Shown here: piece after piece, positions 31,943 to 42,111 of the stretch | How the letters are laid out: each line of letters starts with the position of its first letter | Numbering within the stretch: position 1 is the stretch's first letter | Assembly: GCA_910576925.1 (NCBI GenBank) | Contig: CAJTKB010000001.1 | Location: 60,739-124,738 of the forward strand | Direction of reading: 5' to 3' | DNA length: 64,000 nt | Source: an uncultured Bacilli bacterium | GTDB lineage: Bacteria; Bacillota_I; Bacilli_A; RF39; UBA660 | Notes under the pieces: model-generated | What the model was told of the DNA's origin: nothing | Seen by the model: only the letters and a program-made list of their open reading frames with translations | Databases searched by the model: none | Made by a program: the position numbers and the translations under genes

Positions 31943-33196
31943 TTATATTTCTCGACTCTTTATTTTAGCACCTACTTTGGTTAATTTTTCAACTATATTT
32001 TCATATCCTCTTAATATATGTTCAACATTAGTAATCATTGTTGTACCTTCTGCTATTAATGATGCTGCAACAAGGCTTGCGCCAGCTCGAAGATCTGTTG
32101 CAACTACTTCTTTTCCTTTTAGTTTTGTTGGTCCTATAAAGGTTGCTGTTTGATTTTTAACTGTTATATCAGCTCCCATTTGACACAAATATGGAATATG
32201 CATAAATCTATTTTCCCATATTGTTTCCTCTATTTTTGATTTTCCATTGCATTGTGTTAAAAGTATTGAAAATGGTTGTTGCAAATCGGTTGGAAAACCT
32301 GGGTATGTTGCTGTTTTAATATTTGTTGGTTTATATTTTTCGTTTTTACTAATTTTTATATAGTCAGAACCAATTTCTAATTTTGTTCCTATTTCTTGTA
32401 ATTTTGATATTAATGATTCTAAATGTTCTGGGATAATATTATCTATTTTCAAGTTTTCTCCACATAAAGCTCCTATTATAGTGTATGTTCCAGCTTCTAT
32501 TCTATCTGGTATTACTTCGTGAAAGCATCCATGTAAATGTGTTACTCCTTCTATTTTTATTGTTGAAGTTCCTGCACCTGTAATATGAGCTCCCATATTA
32601 TTTAGGAAAGTAGCAACATTTACTATTTCTGGTTCTTTTGCGGCATTATCAATTGTTGTTTTACCTTCTGCTTTGACAGCTGCTAGCATAATGTTTATTG
32701 TGGCTCCAACTGATGCAATATCTAAGTATATTGGGCATCCTACTAGCTTTTCTGCTTCTACGGTGTATTTGTTAGCATCAATTTTTATTTTTGCGCCTAA
32801 TGCTTCAAAACCCTTCAAATGTAAATCTATTGGTCTAGCGCCTATTGAACATCCTCCTGGAAAATACATTACAGCCTTTTTATATTTACCTAAAAGGGCT
32901 CCCATAAAATAATATGATGCTCTAAGTTTTTTAGAAAACTCTTCTCCTATTTCTTCGTTTTTCATATTAGATGAGTCTATTATTATACTTTCGCTTGCTC
33001 TTTTTGTACTAACCCCTAGATGAGATAATATTGAACAAAGATTATCTGTATCAGTTATTTCTGGAATATTACAAATTGTTGTCTCAGTATCAGCAAGTAT
33101 TGCCGCTGGAATTAAGGCTACAGCACTGTTTTTTGCACCGCTTATCCTTATAGTACCAGATAATTTTTGTCCGCCTGTTATTTCTAATATTTTCAT
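31943..33196 (-). CDS. murA: UDP-N-acetylglucosamine 1-carboxyvinyltransferase MurA
   Basis: A 417-residue enzyme that transfers enolpyruvate from PEP to UDP-GlcNAc, the first committed step of peptidoglycan synthesis and the fosfomycin target. The N-terminal GGQKLSGTIRISGAKNS matches. The active-site Cys is seen in PGGCSIGARPIDLHLKGF, so fosfomycin sensitivity is expected. The Arg/Asp ending region (ATDLRAGASLVAASLIAEG) is intact. A ribosome site GGAGG precedes the ATG. Its place upstream of the spoIIQ-spoIIID-mbl group matches Bacilli. Confidence 0.95.
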   Translation of the reverse strand: MKILEITGGQKLSGTIRISGAKNSAVALIPAAILADTETTICNIPEITDTDNLCSILSHLGVSTKRASESIIIDSSNMKNEEIGEEFSKKLRASYYFMGALLGKYKKAVMYFPGGCSIGARPIDLHLKGFEALGAKIKIDANKYTVEAEKLVGCPIYLDIASVGATINIMLAAVKAEGKTTIDNAAKEPEIVNVATFLNNMGAHITGAGTSTIKIEGVTHLHGCFHEVIPDRIEAGTYTIIGALCGENLKIDNIIPEHLESLISKLQEIGTKLEIGSDYIKISKNEKYKPTNIKTATYPGFPTDLQQPFSILLTQCNGKSKIEETIWENRFMHIPYLCQMGADITVKNQTATFIGPTKLKGKEVVATDLRAGASLVAASLIAEGTTMITNVEHILRGYENIVEKLTKVGAKIKSREI

Positions 33197-33385
33197 AAAG
33201 CCTCCATCACTATATTGTATTTATTATTTGCTATTAAGTGCATTATTAAATTTTAAATATTAGAGTTTTCTTATTTTTTTATATATTTTATTATAATTTT
33301 AAATGTTTTAACTGCTAACACTTTTATCACTTAACTATCTATATGTATCATATTAAAGATATTTTTCTTTGTCAATAAAGCTGTT

Positions 33386-33423
33386 AAAAAAAATAAGTAA
33401 AGTTTGTATAGATTTTACTTATT
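33386..33423 (-). terminator. Terminator after mntP
   Basis: A perfect 10-bp stem AATAAGTAAA/TTTACTTATT is followed on the minus strand by T8. The remaining ~190 bases up to murA hold no gene; the murA promoter is presumably there but no clear -35/-10 pair was picked out. Confidence 0.8.
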
Positions 33424-33427
33424 TTGT

Positions 33428-33964
33428 CTATATATTTAAAAGATATTTTATTGATAGTAATAGAAGTAAAATACCTCCTATTGTACTGGCTCTTTTTTCT
33501 ACTTTTTTATTCAAGTATTTTCCTATTGTTAAACCTATTATGGTAAAGATAAAACTTGTTATGGAAAATATTAGACTTGATAGATATGTATATTCTTCGG
33601 TTAATGAAAGACCTAAACCTACTGTGAAGCTATCAATACTTACTGTTATAGCAATTACTATTAAGTAAATTAGACTTATTTTTAAATATTGTTCTTTTTC
33701 TTTTCCTGTTAGTACTTCTAATCCTAGTACTAGAAATATTATTCCTAATATATAATTAGCAATTAATTGAAGATTTACGGATATCATAAGTCCTACACAA
33801 TTTCCAAGTAGAGGCATTACAAAGTGAAGAATTCCTACTATTATTGGGAAAATTATTAGTTTCTTTTTGTTTAATAAATTACTTGTTGTAAGACAAATTG
33901 ATATCGAAAAAGCATCCATACTAAGTGCTACTGCTATTATGAGATCTGTTATTATTTTATTCAT
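33428..33964 (-). CDS. mntP: Manganese efflux pump MntP
   Basis: A 178-residue membrane protein with six predicted helices. The two inverted half-repeats carry the metal-site motifs ALSMDAFSIS (helix 1) and VSIDSFTVGLGLS (helix 4), both with the key Asp. MntP exports Mn(II). No yybP-ykoY manganese riboswitch was recognised upstream, although the short leader contains an AGTAATC/GATTACT hairpin. It is flanked by spoIIR and a terminator. Confidence 0.92.
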   Translation of the reverse strand: MNKIITDLIIAVALSMDAFSISICLTTSNLLNKKKLIIFPIIVGILHFVMPLLGNCVGLMISVNLQLIANYILGIIFLVLGLEVLTGKEKEQYLKISLIYLIVIAITVSIDSFTVGLGLSLTEEYTYLSSLIFSITSFIFTIIGLTIGKYLNKKVEKRASTIGGILLLLLSIKYLLNI

Positions 33965-34023
33965 AGTTTCACCTAGTATAAATTTATTATTAGTAATCGT
34001 TTTTATGATTACTTTTTTACGAC

Positions 34024-34557
34024 TTATTTTAAAGAAGTATATTTTTTTATAATATCTTTTACTAATAGATGATATTCAATATCTTTACTTTCTTGTTCTT
34101 CATCTATAAAACATAATGGAGGAAACAAAACACACCAGAAGTTCTGACCTTCTCCCTTTCCTAATTTTACAACAAGGGACTCATATTTTCCTTCTTTATA
34201 TATGACATTTTTATATTCTTTTGTTGGAAAATAATTTTCACCATAATTTATATCATAATCTATCTTAGCATTATTCTCTTTTAAAGTTTTATTTATTGTT
34301 TCTTTAAGTAAAGGCATATTATCTTCAATTGACTTTCTACTATCTATCATATTTTTTTTATTACTTAAAATTTTTTCAATGTCTTTATTTAGATTTTCTT
34401 TTACTTTTAATTTTAGTTCTTGGTCTTCTTCTTTATCAGAATTAGCAATCACTCTAAATCTTATTGATTCTTTTGGTATTATCACTTCTTCTTTTGATAA
34501 ATCATTTGATACAAATACTATAGTTAAAACAACTAGAAATACGAATAATTTTTTCAT
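34024..34557 (-). CDS. spoIIR: Stage II sporulation signalling protein SpoIIR
   Basis: A ~177-residue secreted protein made in the forespore that activates SpoIIGA and thus pro-sigma-E in the mother cell. An N-terminal signal segment (KKLFVFLVVLTIVFVS) is followed by PKESIRFRVIANSDKEEDQ and the family hallmark EGQNFWCVLFPPLCF. ATG 34557 follows AAGGGTGA. It follows prmC, and prfA-prmC-spoIIR is the order in Bacillus subtilis. Confidence 0.95.
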   Translation of the reverse strand: MKKLFVFLVVLTIVFVSNDLSKEEVIIPKESIRFRVIANSDKEEDQELKLKVKENLNKDIEKILSNKKNMIDSRKSIEDNMPLLKETINKTLKENNAKIDYDINYGENYFPTKEYKNVIYKEGKYESLVVKLGKGEGQNFWCVLFPPLCFIDEEQESKDIEYHLLVKDIIKKYTSLK

Positions 34558-34626
34558 TTTTATCACCCTTCATTATAGTAAAGGGTTATATTCTATTATG
34601 TTATTCATTTTCTGTTTGACAAAATA

Positions 34627-35463
34627 CTACTTTAATAGATTATTTGAATATATAAATATCATTCTATCTCTGTTTTGCATATCTTTAAGGCATTCAATTT
34701 GTACATTTTTAAGATGTTCTTTAATAATAGAGGTTATTTCTTCTTTTTGGGTATAACCTATTTCAAATGCTATTAGAAATTCTTCTTTTAAGTTATTTTC
34801 AATAGTACTTAGAATTCGTTTATAATACTCTAGGCCATTATCCTTGGCATATAGCGCTAAATGTGGCTCATTATCTTTAACAACACTTTCTATTTTTTCA
34901 TCGTAACTTATATATGGTGGATTACTTATTATTACATCAAACTTTTTATTTATATTTTCTAACATATCATTTTTTATAAAATTTACTTGTAAATTTAGCT
35001 TGTCAGCATTTTTTTTGGCAACTTCTAATGCTTCATCAGAGATATCTAATAGTGTTACATCTGTATTAATATTATTTAGTTTTTGCTTTAAAGTTAGTCC
35101 AATTGCTCCACTACCACAACCTAGATCAATTATAGATATTTCTTTATTAAATAATTTATTTATATATTTTATAGTATTTTCTACTAGTTCTTCTGTTTCA
35201 AATCGTGGTATTAAGACATTTTCATTTACTATTAATTTATTTCCATAAAAATTAGTATAACCAAGGACATATTGTAATGGTTTATTATTTCTTAATGCTT
35301 CTACTTCTTTTTTATATAGTTCTACTTTTTCATTTGATACGTCTTCTTCTAAATGTATAAGTAATTCTAAAGGATTAAGATTTAGGAGATTTCCTAGTAG
35401 AATTCTTGCATGGTCTTTATGAATTTTTGATTGAGCATAAATTAACAACTCTTCTATTTTCAC
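34627..35463 (-). CDS. prmC: Release factor glutamine methyltransferase PrmC
   Basis: A 278-residue methyltransferase that modifies the Gln of the GGQ motif in RF1 and RF2. The AdoMet motif is SIIDLGCGSGAIGLTL, and the substrate motif is the diagnostic NPPY in IISNPPYISYDE. It directly follows prfA with overlapping stop and start. Both substrates, PrfA and PrfB, are encoded in this window. Confidence 0.95.
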   Translation of the reverse strand: MKIEELLIYAQSKIHKDHARILLGNLLNLNPLELLIHLEEDVSNEKVELYKKEVEALRNNKPLQYVLGYTNFYGNKLIVNENVLIPRFETEELVENTIKYINKLFNKEISIIDLGCGSGAIGLTLKQKLNNINTDVTLLDISDEALEVAKKNADKLNLQVNFIKNDMLENINKKFDVIISNPPYISYDEKIESVVKDNEPHLALYAKDNGLEYYKRILSTIENNLKEEFLIAFEIGYTQKEEITSIIKEHLKNVQIECLKDMQNRDRMIFIYSNNLLK

Positions 35464-36521
35464 TATTTTTCTCCAGCTAGTTTTCTTGCTTGATCTTCAG
35501 TTATTAAAGCATCTATTATTCCATCTAAATCGCCATCTATTACTCTATCTAAATTTTTGGTAGTATAACCTATTCTATGGTCAGTTACTCTATTTTGTGG
35601 ATAATTATAAGTTCTTATTTTTTCTGCCCTATCTCCTGTTCCAATTTTGCTACGCCTTTCGTTTCCTTCTTCTTGATCTTTCTTTTCTCTCTCTAGTTCA
35701 TAAAGACGTGCTTTCAAAACTTTCATTGCTTGTTCTTTATTCTGAATTTGACTTCTTTCATTTTGGCAAGTTACTACAGTATTTGTTGGCAAGTGAGTAA
35801 TTCTTACAGCAGAATCTGTTGTATTTACTCCTTGTCCTCCACAACCTGATGAACGGTAAATATCTATTCTTAAGTCAGATTGTTTTATTTCTATATCTAC
35901 TTCTTCTGCTTCTGGCATTACAAGGACTGTCGCAGTTGAAGTCTGTAAACGTCCATTTGATTCTGTAACTGGTACTCTTTGAACTCTGTGTGAACCACTT
36001 TCGTATTTAAACTTGCTGTATGCTCCGTCTCCTTTTATCATAAATTCTATTTGACTGAATCCTCCAGCATCACCATCTATTGAGTTGTAGACTTCGTATT
36101 TAAAACCTTTTTTTTCGGCATATCTTGTATACATTCTAAACAAATCGCCTGCAAAAATATTAGCTTCATCCCCTCCAGCTGCTCCTCTTATTTCAACAAT
36201 TACATTTTTATTATCATTAGGATCTTTAGGAATTAATAATATTTCAAGAGATTTCTCTAATTTTTCTTTTTGTTCTTCTAGGGCTGTTAATTCTTCTCGA
36301 GCTATTTCTTCTAAATCCTTGTCCTTTAACATTTCTTTAGTGTCTTCTATTCCTGTTAATACTTTTTTATATTCTTTAAAACAATTTACTATCTCTTCTA
36401 ATTCACTTAATTCTTTTGATAATTCTCTTGTTTTTTTTACATCACTTAATACTTCTGTTTTTGTTAACTCTTTTTCTATTTCATTATATCTATTTGCAAT
36501 TTGTTCTAAGTGTTCAAACAT
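35463..36521 (-). CDS. prfA: Peptide chain release factor 1
   Basis: A 352-residue RF1 that terminates at UAA and UAG. The GGQ motif lies in [20 protein letters not shown] and the codon-reading PxT motif lies in [14 protein letters not shown] (PVT). Length and domain order are normal. Unlike prfB it has no frameshift. It heads the prfA-prmC pair. Confidence 0.96.
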   Translation of the reverse strand: MFEHLEQIANRYNEIEKELTKTEVLSDVKKTRELSKELSELEEIVNCFKEYKKVLTGIEDTKEMLKDKDLEEIAREELTALEEQKEKLEKSLEILLIPKDPNDNKNVIVEIRGAAGGDEANIFAGDLFRMYTRYAEKKGFKYEVYNSIDGDAGGFSQIEFMIKGDGAYSKFKYESGSHRVQRVPVTESNGRLQTSTATVLVMPEAEEVDIEIKQSDLRIDIYRSSGCGGQGVNTTDSAVRITHLPTNTVVTCQNERSQIQNKEQAMKVLKARLYELEREKKDQEEGNERRSKIGTGDRAEKIRTYNYPQNRVTDHRIGYTTKNLDRVIDGDLDGIIDALITEDQARKLAGEK

Positions 36522-36620
36522 ATTATCTCTCCTTTTTGCTGTAGTTATTATAGCATATTATTTTTTTATCCTCAATAATTATGTATGCTTACTTGGCACA
36601 TTTATTTATATATTATTACA

Positions 36621-36656
36621 TTATTAAAAGCACATTTCAGATATTGTGCTTCTTTT
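36621..36656 (-). terminator. Probable terminator after the hypothetical gene at 36691
   Basis: The stem AAGCAC/GTGCTT with a 12-base loop is followed by TTTT on either strand, weakly on the minus strand. It lies between the hypothetical gene and prfA. Confidence 0.4.
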
Positions 36657-36690
36657 ATTAATATTTTCTATTTATATTATATAATAGTAT

Positions 36691-37251
36691 TTAATTTATT
36701 ATTTTATTTTTGTATTCTTCTATGTCTATACTTGAAACCTTTTCTATAAATTCATCTAGTTTTTCATAAGGTAAAATATTAGTTCTTTTACTATTATCTA
36801 CTTCTTTTTCTTTATTATCTTTTTTTATGTTATTTTCTATTTTTTCTTTATAATTTCCATAATATATTTGATACTTGTCTTCTAAGTATTGATTGCATAT
36901 ATCGTAACTATAATATAAGTCTTTACAAAAGTCTTTATATCCTGTTTTTAATAGATATTTTTCATTAAAAAAATCAGTAAAAAATAAATAATCTGTTATT
37001 AAATGAAGAAAAACTCCTTTGTCATATGTACTTTCTATACTATTTTCTTCTAAATATTTATCTAATTGTACTTTATTTTTTAAGGCATTTAATATATCAT
37101 TTTTATCTCGGTAACCACTATAATGGGCCTTGTCATCATCTTCTGCTAGATCTGGTGCAACTATGCCTCTTATGAATTCATCTTTATTTTCTATTTGGTT
37201 TTTATCAATATATCTTTTTGCAATACTTAAGTGTATATTGAAACTTGGCAT
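36691..37251 (-). CDS. Hypothetical protein, zinc-dependent phospholipase C-like fold
   Basis: A 186-residue soluble protein opening MPSFNIHLSIAKRYIDKNQI, then FIRGIVAPDLAEDDDKAHYSG and FLHLITDYLFFTDFF. Histidines and Asp in such positions (IHLSIA, APDLA, KAHY, HLITDY) resemble the zinc-dependent phospholipase C/nuclease-like superfamily. The C-terminal third is Lys/Glu-rich. The substrate is unknown. It lies between rpoE and prfA and is not part of the usual Bacilli order. Confidence 0.5.
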   Translation of the reverse strand: MPSFNIHLSIAKRYIDKNQIENKDEFIRGIVAPDLAEDDDKAHYSGYRDKNDILNALKNKVQLDKYLEENSIESTYDKGVFLHLITDYLFFTDFFNEKYLLKTGYKDFCKDLYYSYDICNQYLEDKYQIYYGNYKEKIENNIKKDNKEKEVDNSKRTNILPYEKLDEFIEKVSSIDIEEYKNKIIN

Positions 37252-37286
37252 TAATATTACTTCCTTCTTTTATAGGATATATAATT

Positions 37287-37733
37287 CTATTCTTCTATTT
37301 CTAATTCATCTTCATCTAATACTACTAAGTCTTTTAAGTCTTCTGTCGAATCATTAAATGGTGTATCTTCATCACTATAGTCATCTTCAACTTCTTCGTC
37401 TTGTATTTCATCTTCATCAGGTATCTCATCTTCATCTTCTTCATCATCATCTGATATATCTACTTGATTTTTAAGTTTATCTGAGGTGTGATTACTTTTT
37501 AAATCCCAAGTACCATCATCTAAAAGGATAAATCTTTTATCTGTTGATAGCGATGTATAATAGTCTCCTATTTTAGTTTCGAATATTGAATCTGGTAACT
37601 TTAATAGTTTAATTATTTTTTTAAATAAAGTTGCTGTATTCATCGGCTTTTTACTTTCTTCTAAAATTAGTTTTGTTATATCCTTATTAGATAATAATTC
37701 TAATTCTTCTATTTTCATTTTGCTAATACTCAT
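37287..37733 (-). CDS. rpoE: RNA polymerase delta subunit
   Basis: A 148-residue delta subunit, found in Bacilli-type Firmicutes, that helps recycle RNA polymerase. The N-terminal HARE-HTH domain (residues ~8-90, ending FILLDDGTWDLKSNH) is followed by the typical acidic, disordered tail of nearly continuous Asp/Glu. The position downstream of argS matches Bacillus subtilis ywiB-argS-rpoE. Its presence helps place the organism among Bacilli. Confidence 0.92.
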   Translation of the reverse strand: MSISKMKIEELELLSNKDITKLILEESKKPMNTATLFKKIIKLLKLPDSIFETKIGDYYTSLSTDKRFILLDDGTWDLKSNHTSDKLKNQVDISDDDEEDEDEIPDEDEIQDEEVEDDYSDEDTPFNDSTEDLKDLVVLDEDELEIEE

Positions 37734-37855
37734 AGTATCCTCCTATTCAAGTCATTATATGTAATTTTTTTAGACTTGTTTAATTTTTTAGATCAAAATA
37801 CAGGAATATTTATATCATACATTTTTTTTATATGCAATAACTTTGATATATATTT

Positions 37856-39601
37856 TTACATTTTTTCTGGAATATCTATTCCTAGAATATTTAAAATCTC
37901 TATATTAGTATTATAAACTAAGGCTGTAAGGGCTAACCAACTTTCTTTTAAATCATTATCTTCTTCTGTTATAACTTTGTTTTCGTTATAGAAAGTATTA
38001 TAAGAACTAGTTAATTTATATATATAATCTGTTAATTCATTTAATGACTTTTGCTCTAGACATTTTGTTAATACTTGTGGTAGTTTTAGTAGTAATAAGG
38101 CTGGATTTCTATCTGTATTATCTTTAAACCTTTTTATTGCATATTTTTTTGTATTTGCTTTTGATAGAAGAGACTTCATTCTAATTGTTGAATAGAGTAG
38201 GTAAGGTCCTGTTTTTCCATCTAGGCTTACAAATTTTTCAGGGTCAAAAATGTAGTCTGTTTCTCTATATGGAATTAAGTCCGCATATTTTAAAGCGGCA
38301 ATTGCTATTTTTTTAGCTGTTTCTTCTCTTTTATCTTCTTCTACCATTTCTTTATTTAATCTTTTTTGTGTTTCATCTTGTAAAATATTTATTAATTCTT
38401 TGAGGCTCATAACACTTCCATCTCTTGTTTTAAAAGGTTTACCATCTTTACCATTCATTGTTCCAAATCCATAAAATCCTAATATTAAGTTATTTGGTAC
38501 AAGGGACGATTTTTTTACAGCTCGAAATACCTGTTCGAAATATAATGATTGTCTAAAGTCTGCGAAATACCATATTTCGTCTAGATTATATCTTTTAATT
38601 CTAGAATACATTGTGGCAAGTTCACGAGTAGCATAAAGTGTTGCTCCATTTGATTTTATAACAACTAATGGAGGCATAGGGGAATTGTCTGTTTCTTCTG
38701 AAACATCAATTATTTTAGCATCTTCGCTTTCAATTAAATAATTATTTTTTTCTAAATATTCTATTACTTCTGGAATATATGGATAACAGGTACTTTCTCC
38801 TTCATATAAATCAAAGGTAGTATTAATATCTTTGTATACATTTTTTATATCTTTTATGGAAGTTTCTTTGATTTTTTCCCATAGAGCATTATAAGCTTTG
38901 TGTCCTTCTTCTAAATCTTTAGTAATTTCAACTACTTCTTCCATTCTTTTTTCATCGTTTTTAGCAGCAATTGATGCGGTTGGATATATTTCACCTAATT
39001 CTTCTGGTGTTATTGTAAATTCTATATCTTCATAGTTTCCTTTAAAATCATTATTAAAATATTCTAGGTTAGGGTATCTTCTTTTTATTTCGGAAATAAC
39101 CATTCCTGATTGTCTTCCAATATCTCCAAAATGAACATCACTAATTACTTCTAATCCTAGATATTTGGCAAGGCGCTTTACGGCTTCTCCTATATTTGCT
39201 GAACGAAGATGACCTACGTGGAGAGTTTTAGCAATGTTCGCTCCTCCATAATCCATAAATATTTTTTTTGGTGCTTCTTTATCAATATTTACTTCAAAGT
39301 CATCTAGTATTTGATTTAGAGAAGTTTGTAAAAAATAGGGACTTAATGTCAAATTAATAAATCCAGGTCCTGCAATATTAATATTGATAAATCTAGAGTC
39401 TTTTTTTAAATATGATACTATATTTTCAGCTATATTTTTTGGATTGTCATTATAAATTTTAGAAAGTCGCATAGCATCGTTTATTTGAAAGTCTCCTAAA
39501 TCAGGTCTTGACGATGATACAAAAGTTATGTCGTCTAGTTCATAACCTGCTTGTTTTATTATTTCTTTTATAGAAGTTTTTAGATTTTTTAATATACTCA
39601 T
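37856..39601 (-). CDS. argS: Arginyl-tRNA synthetase
   Basis: A 581-residue class I synthetase charging tRNA-Arg. The HIGH-type signature is HVGHLRSANIGEA, and the N-terminal Add1 domain and C-terminal anticodon domain (DALRP type) are present. The phrase FKTRDGSVMSLKELI corresponds to the region that replaces the KMSKS loop in ArgRS. It lies between the ywiB-like gene and rpoE. No T-box leader was seen. Confidence 0.96.
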   Translation of the reverse strand: MSILKNLKTSIKEIIKQAGYELDDITFVSSSRPDLGDFQINDAMRLSKIYNDNPKNIAENIVSYLKKDSRFININIAGPGFINLTLSPYFLQTSLNQILDDFEVNIDKEAPKKIFMDYGGANIAKTLHVGHLRSANIGEAVKRLAKYLGLEVISDVHFGDIGRQSGMVISEIKRRYPNLEYFNNDFKGNYEDIEFTITPEELGEIYPTASIAAKNDEKRMEEVVEITKDLEEGHKAYNALWEKIKETSIKDIKNVYKDINTTFDLYEGESTCYPYIPEVIEYLEKNNYLIESEDAKIIDVSEETDNSPMPPLVVIKSNGATLYATRELATMYSRIKRYNLDEIWYFADFRQSLYFEQVFRAVKKSSLVPNNLILGFYGFGTMNGKDGKPFKTRDGSVMSLKELINILQDETQKRLNKEMVEEDKREETAKKIAIAALKYADLIPYRETDYIFDPEKFVSLDGKTGPYLLYSTIRMKSLLSKANTKKYAIKRFKDNTDRNPALLLLKLPQVLTKCLEQKSLNELTDYIYKLTSSYNTFYNENKVITEEDNDLKESWLALTALVYNTNIEILNILGIDIPEKM

Positions 39602-39611
39602 AGCCTTCTCC

Positions 39612-39974
39612 TTAGTCTTGTTTTTCTATTTTATATATGTATTTTTCATCAAAAAGATTATATTCTATTTCAATATTCTCTTTATTTTTAATTATTTTAT
39701 TGGTGAATAAGTCTAGCTCTATTTTTTTTCCTAATTCTTTTAGAAACATATTATTAGTAGTAGTTTTATTATTTTCGAATTTTAATTCTAAATACATTTT
39801 TTCATTATCTCTTTTTAAAATATTTTCTTTGTAATTAAAAATGGTTACTGTTTTTAAATCATCTTTTTCAATGTAGTAAACATATTGTTTTTCTTTATCA
39901 TAATTTACATCTATTTCATTTAATATAGTTTCTTCTTTATTTTTCACAGTAATTTTTGCATTAAATTTTTCCAT
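39612..39974 (-). CDS. DUF1934 (YwiB-like) protein
   Basis: A ~120-residue all-beta-looking protein. Size, calycin-like alternating pattern and position immediately upstream of argS (11-base gap) match the DUF1934/YwiB family, which in Bacillus subtilis also precedes argS. Start at ATG 39974 behind AGGAGA; a longer frame from 40001 overlaps that site. No function is known. Confidence 0.7.
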   Translation of the reverse strand: MEKFNAKITVKNKEETILNEIDVNYDKEKQYVYYIEKDDLKTVTIFNYKENILKRDNEKMYLELKFENNKTTTNNMFLKELGKKIELDLFTNKIIKNKENIEIEYNLFDEKYIYKIEKQD

Positions 39975-40094
39975 TCTTTCTCCTAGTTTTTTCTTCATCA
40001 ATAAAATTTTCAGCTTAAATTATATCATATGTTTAAAAATTTGAATACATATTTTTAGCTATTTGTCTAATACTAATTTTGAAGGTGATACTTT

Positions 40095-42059
40095 ATGAAG
40101 CATTTAAAAAAATTAAGAAACATTTGTTTATTTGGAATTCTTGGTTGTTTTGTTCTTTTTATTAGTACTATTTTATATGCTAAGTTTTCTCCAAAACTTG
40201 AGATACGTGCTGCTAATAGACTCGTTCTTTATGATAGTGAAGATATGGTGTTTTTCCACGGTAGTGATAATAAGGAATGGGCTAATTTAAGTGATATTTC
40301 TAGTAATGTAATTAATGCTACGATCTCTACTGAAGATAAAAATTTTTATAAACATAAAGGATTTGATATTCTTAGAATTTTAAAGGCTACTTATATAAAT
40401 ATTGTTAATAGAGCTACTAAACAAGGAGCTTCAACTATTTCTCAACAATATGCCAAAAACTTGTTTTTAGATTTTGATAAAACTTGGAAAAGAAAGTGGG
40501 ATGAAGCTTTATATACAATTAGACTAGAGGCTAACTATAGTAAAGATGAGATATTAGAGGGATATTTAAATACAATTAATTATGGACATGGAATGTATGG
40601 AATTGAAAATGCTAGTCACTTTTATTTTAATAAGGATGCAAAAGATCTTACTTTAGCTGAAGCAAGCATTTTAGTTGGAGTTCCTAAGTCGCCTAGTAAT
40701 TATTCTCCATTAGTAAATTTGGAAATTGCTAAAAAAAGGCAAAAGATCATCTTAGATTTAATGGTTAGCAATTCTTATATAACAAGAGAGGAAGCTGATA
40801 AGGCATATAATGAGGAACTTCAATTTTATGGTAAAAAGGATGAAAACAATTCTACAACACTTATGTATTATCAAGATGCTGTCTTAAATGAATTAAAAAA
40901 TATAAGTAGTATTCCTAAAAACTATACACAAACTAAAGGTTTAAAAATTTATACTAATTTGGATCTTAAGGCTCAAACTGAGCTTGAAAAGAATATCAAT
41001 GAGAGTTTACAGGATGATGCTGAACTTCAAGCTGCTGCTATTATGATGAAGCCAGATACTGGAGAAATTGTTGCTCTTGTTGGAGGAAGGGATTATAATA
41101 CTTCCCAGTATAATCGAGCTACTACTGCTAAAAGACAAGTTGGTTCTACTATGAAACCATACCTTTATTATGCGGCTCTTGAAAGTGGATTTACTACTAG
41201 TAGTTCATTTACTAGTGAAAAGACTACATTTACTTTTTCTGAAAGAGATGATTATTCGCCTAAAAATTATAATGAAAAGTATGCTAACAAGGCTATTTCT
41301 ATGGCAACTGCTGTTAGTTATTCAGATAATATTTATGCTGTTAAGACTAATTTGTTTTTAGGGAGTGATGCAATGATTAATGTAGCAAATAGGGTAGGGA
41401 TAACAGCTAAACTAGAAGATGTTCCATCACTTCCTTTAGGTACAAATGAGATTAGTATGATTGAAATGACAGCAGGATATGCGGCGTTTGCTAACTTAGG
41501 TTATAAAGTTATTCCTCACTTGATTAGAAAGGTAGAGGATGAAAATGGGAATATACTTTATGAGGCACCAAATAGTAAAAGTTTAGTACTTAATTCTAGT
41601 ATTACGTTCATTTTGAACAATATGTTAACTGCAACTTATGATCCTCTTTATATTGATTATAATTATCCAACTGCTATTGGGCTTGCTTCAAAACTTAAGC
41701 ATACATATTCTTTAAAGAGTGGGACCACTGATACTGATGAGTGGTATATTGGTTATAATAAAGATATAGTAACTTCTGTTTGGCTAGGATATGATGATAA
41801 TAAAAGTATTCCTAGTAAGGCTCCTACATATGCACAAAATATTTGGTATAAAAGTATAGAAAGTTATGAAGAGGGGAAAGAAGATCAGTGGTATGAGAGA
41901 CCTGATAATGTGTCAGCTGTATTAGTTGATCCTATTTCTGGTCAGATAGTTGATGAAAATGCTGATAAAAAGAAATTAATGTATTTTATAAAAGGAACTG
42001 AACCTAGCAATAGTCAAGTAGTATTTGATGAAAAGCTTAATAATAGTAGAGCAGAGTAA
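40095..42059 (+). CDS. Class A penicillin-binding protein (transglycosylase and transpeptidase)
   Basis: A 654-residue bifunctional cell-wall synthase. A short cytoplasmic tail and membrane anchor (residues ~10-30) precede a GT51 domain with catalytic Glu in ISTEDKNFYKHKGFD and motif GASTISQQYAKNLF. The transpeptidase domain has SxxK in GSTMKPYLYY, SDN in SYSDNIYAV and KSGT in SLKSGTTDTDEW. No long C-terminal extension is present, similar to PbpD/PbpF-type enzymes. It begins a short plus-strand run that includes spore coat gene gerQ, so a sporulation or germ-cell-wall role is possible. Confidence 0.92.
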   Translation: MKHLKKLRNICLFGILGCFVLFISTILYAKFSPKLEIRAANRLVLYDSEDMVFFHGSDNKEWANLSDISSNVINATISTEDKNFYKHKGFDILRILKATYINIVNRATKQGASTISQQYAKNLFLDFDKTWKRKWDEALYTIRLEANYSKDEILEGYLNTINYGHGMYGIENASHFYFNKDAKDLTLAEASILVGVPKSPSNYSPLVNLEIAKKRQKIILDLMVSNSYITREEADKAYNEELQFYGKKDENNSTTLMYYQDAVLNELKNISSIPKNYTQTKGLKIYTNLDLKAQTELEKNINESLQDDAELQAAAIMMKPDTGEIVALVGGRDYNTSQYNRATTAKRQVGSTMKPYLYYAALESGFTTSSSFTSEKTTFTFSERDDYSPKNYNEKYANKAISMATAVSYSDNIYAVKTNLFLGSDAMINVANRVGITAKLEDVPSLPLGTNEISMIEMTAGYAAFANLGYKVIPHLIRKVEDENGNILYEAPNSKSLVLNSSITFILNNMLTATYDPLYIDYNYPTAIGLASKLKHTYSLKSGTTDTDEWYIGYNKDIVTSVWLGYDDNKSIPSKAPTYAQNIWYKSIESYEEGKEDQWYERPDNVSAVLVDPISGQIVDENADKKKLMYFIKGTEPSNSQVVFDEKLNNSRAE

Positions 42060-42111
42060 TATTTTCCTTTTTCTTTACATATTCTTATGATGTATAGGAA
42101 AGGATGATTTT

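Noticed and set aside
33965..34023. Manganese (yybP-ykoY) riboswitch before mntP
   Set aside because: The leader is under 60 bases with only one small hairpin, too short for that riboswitch.
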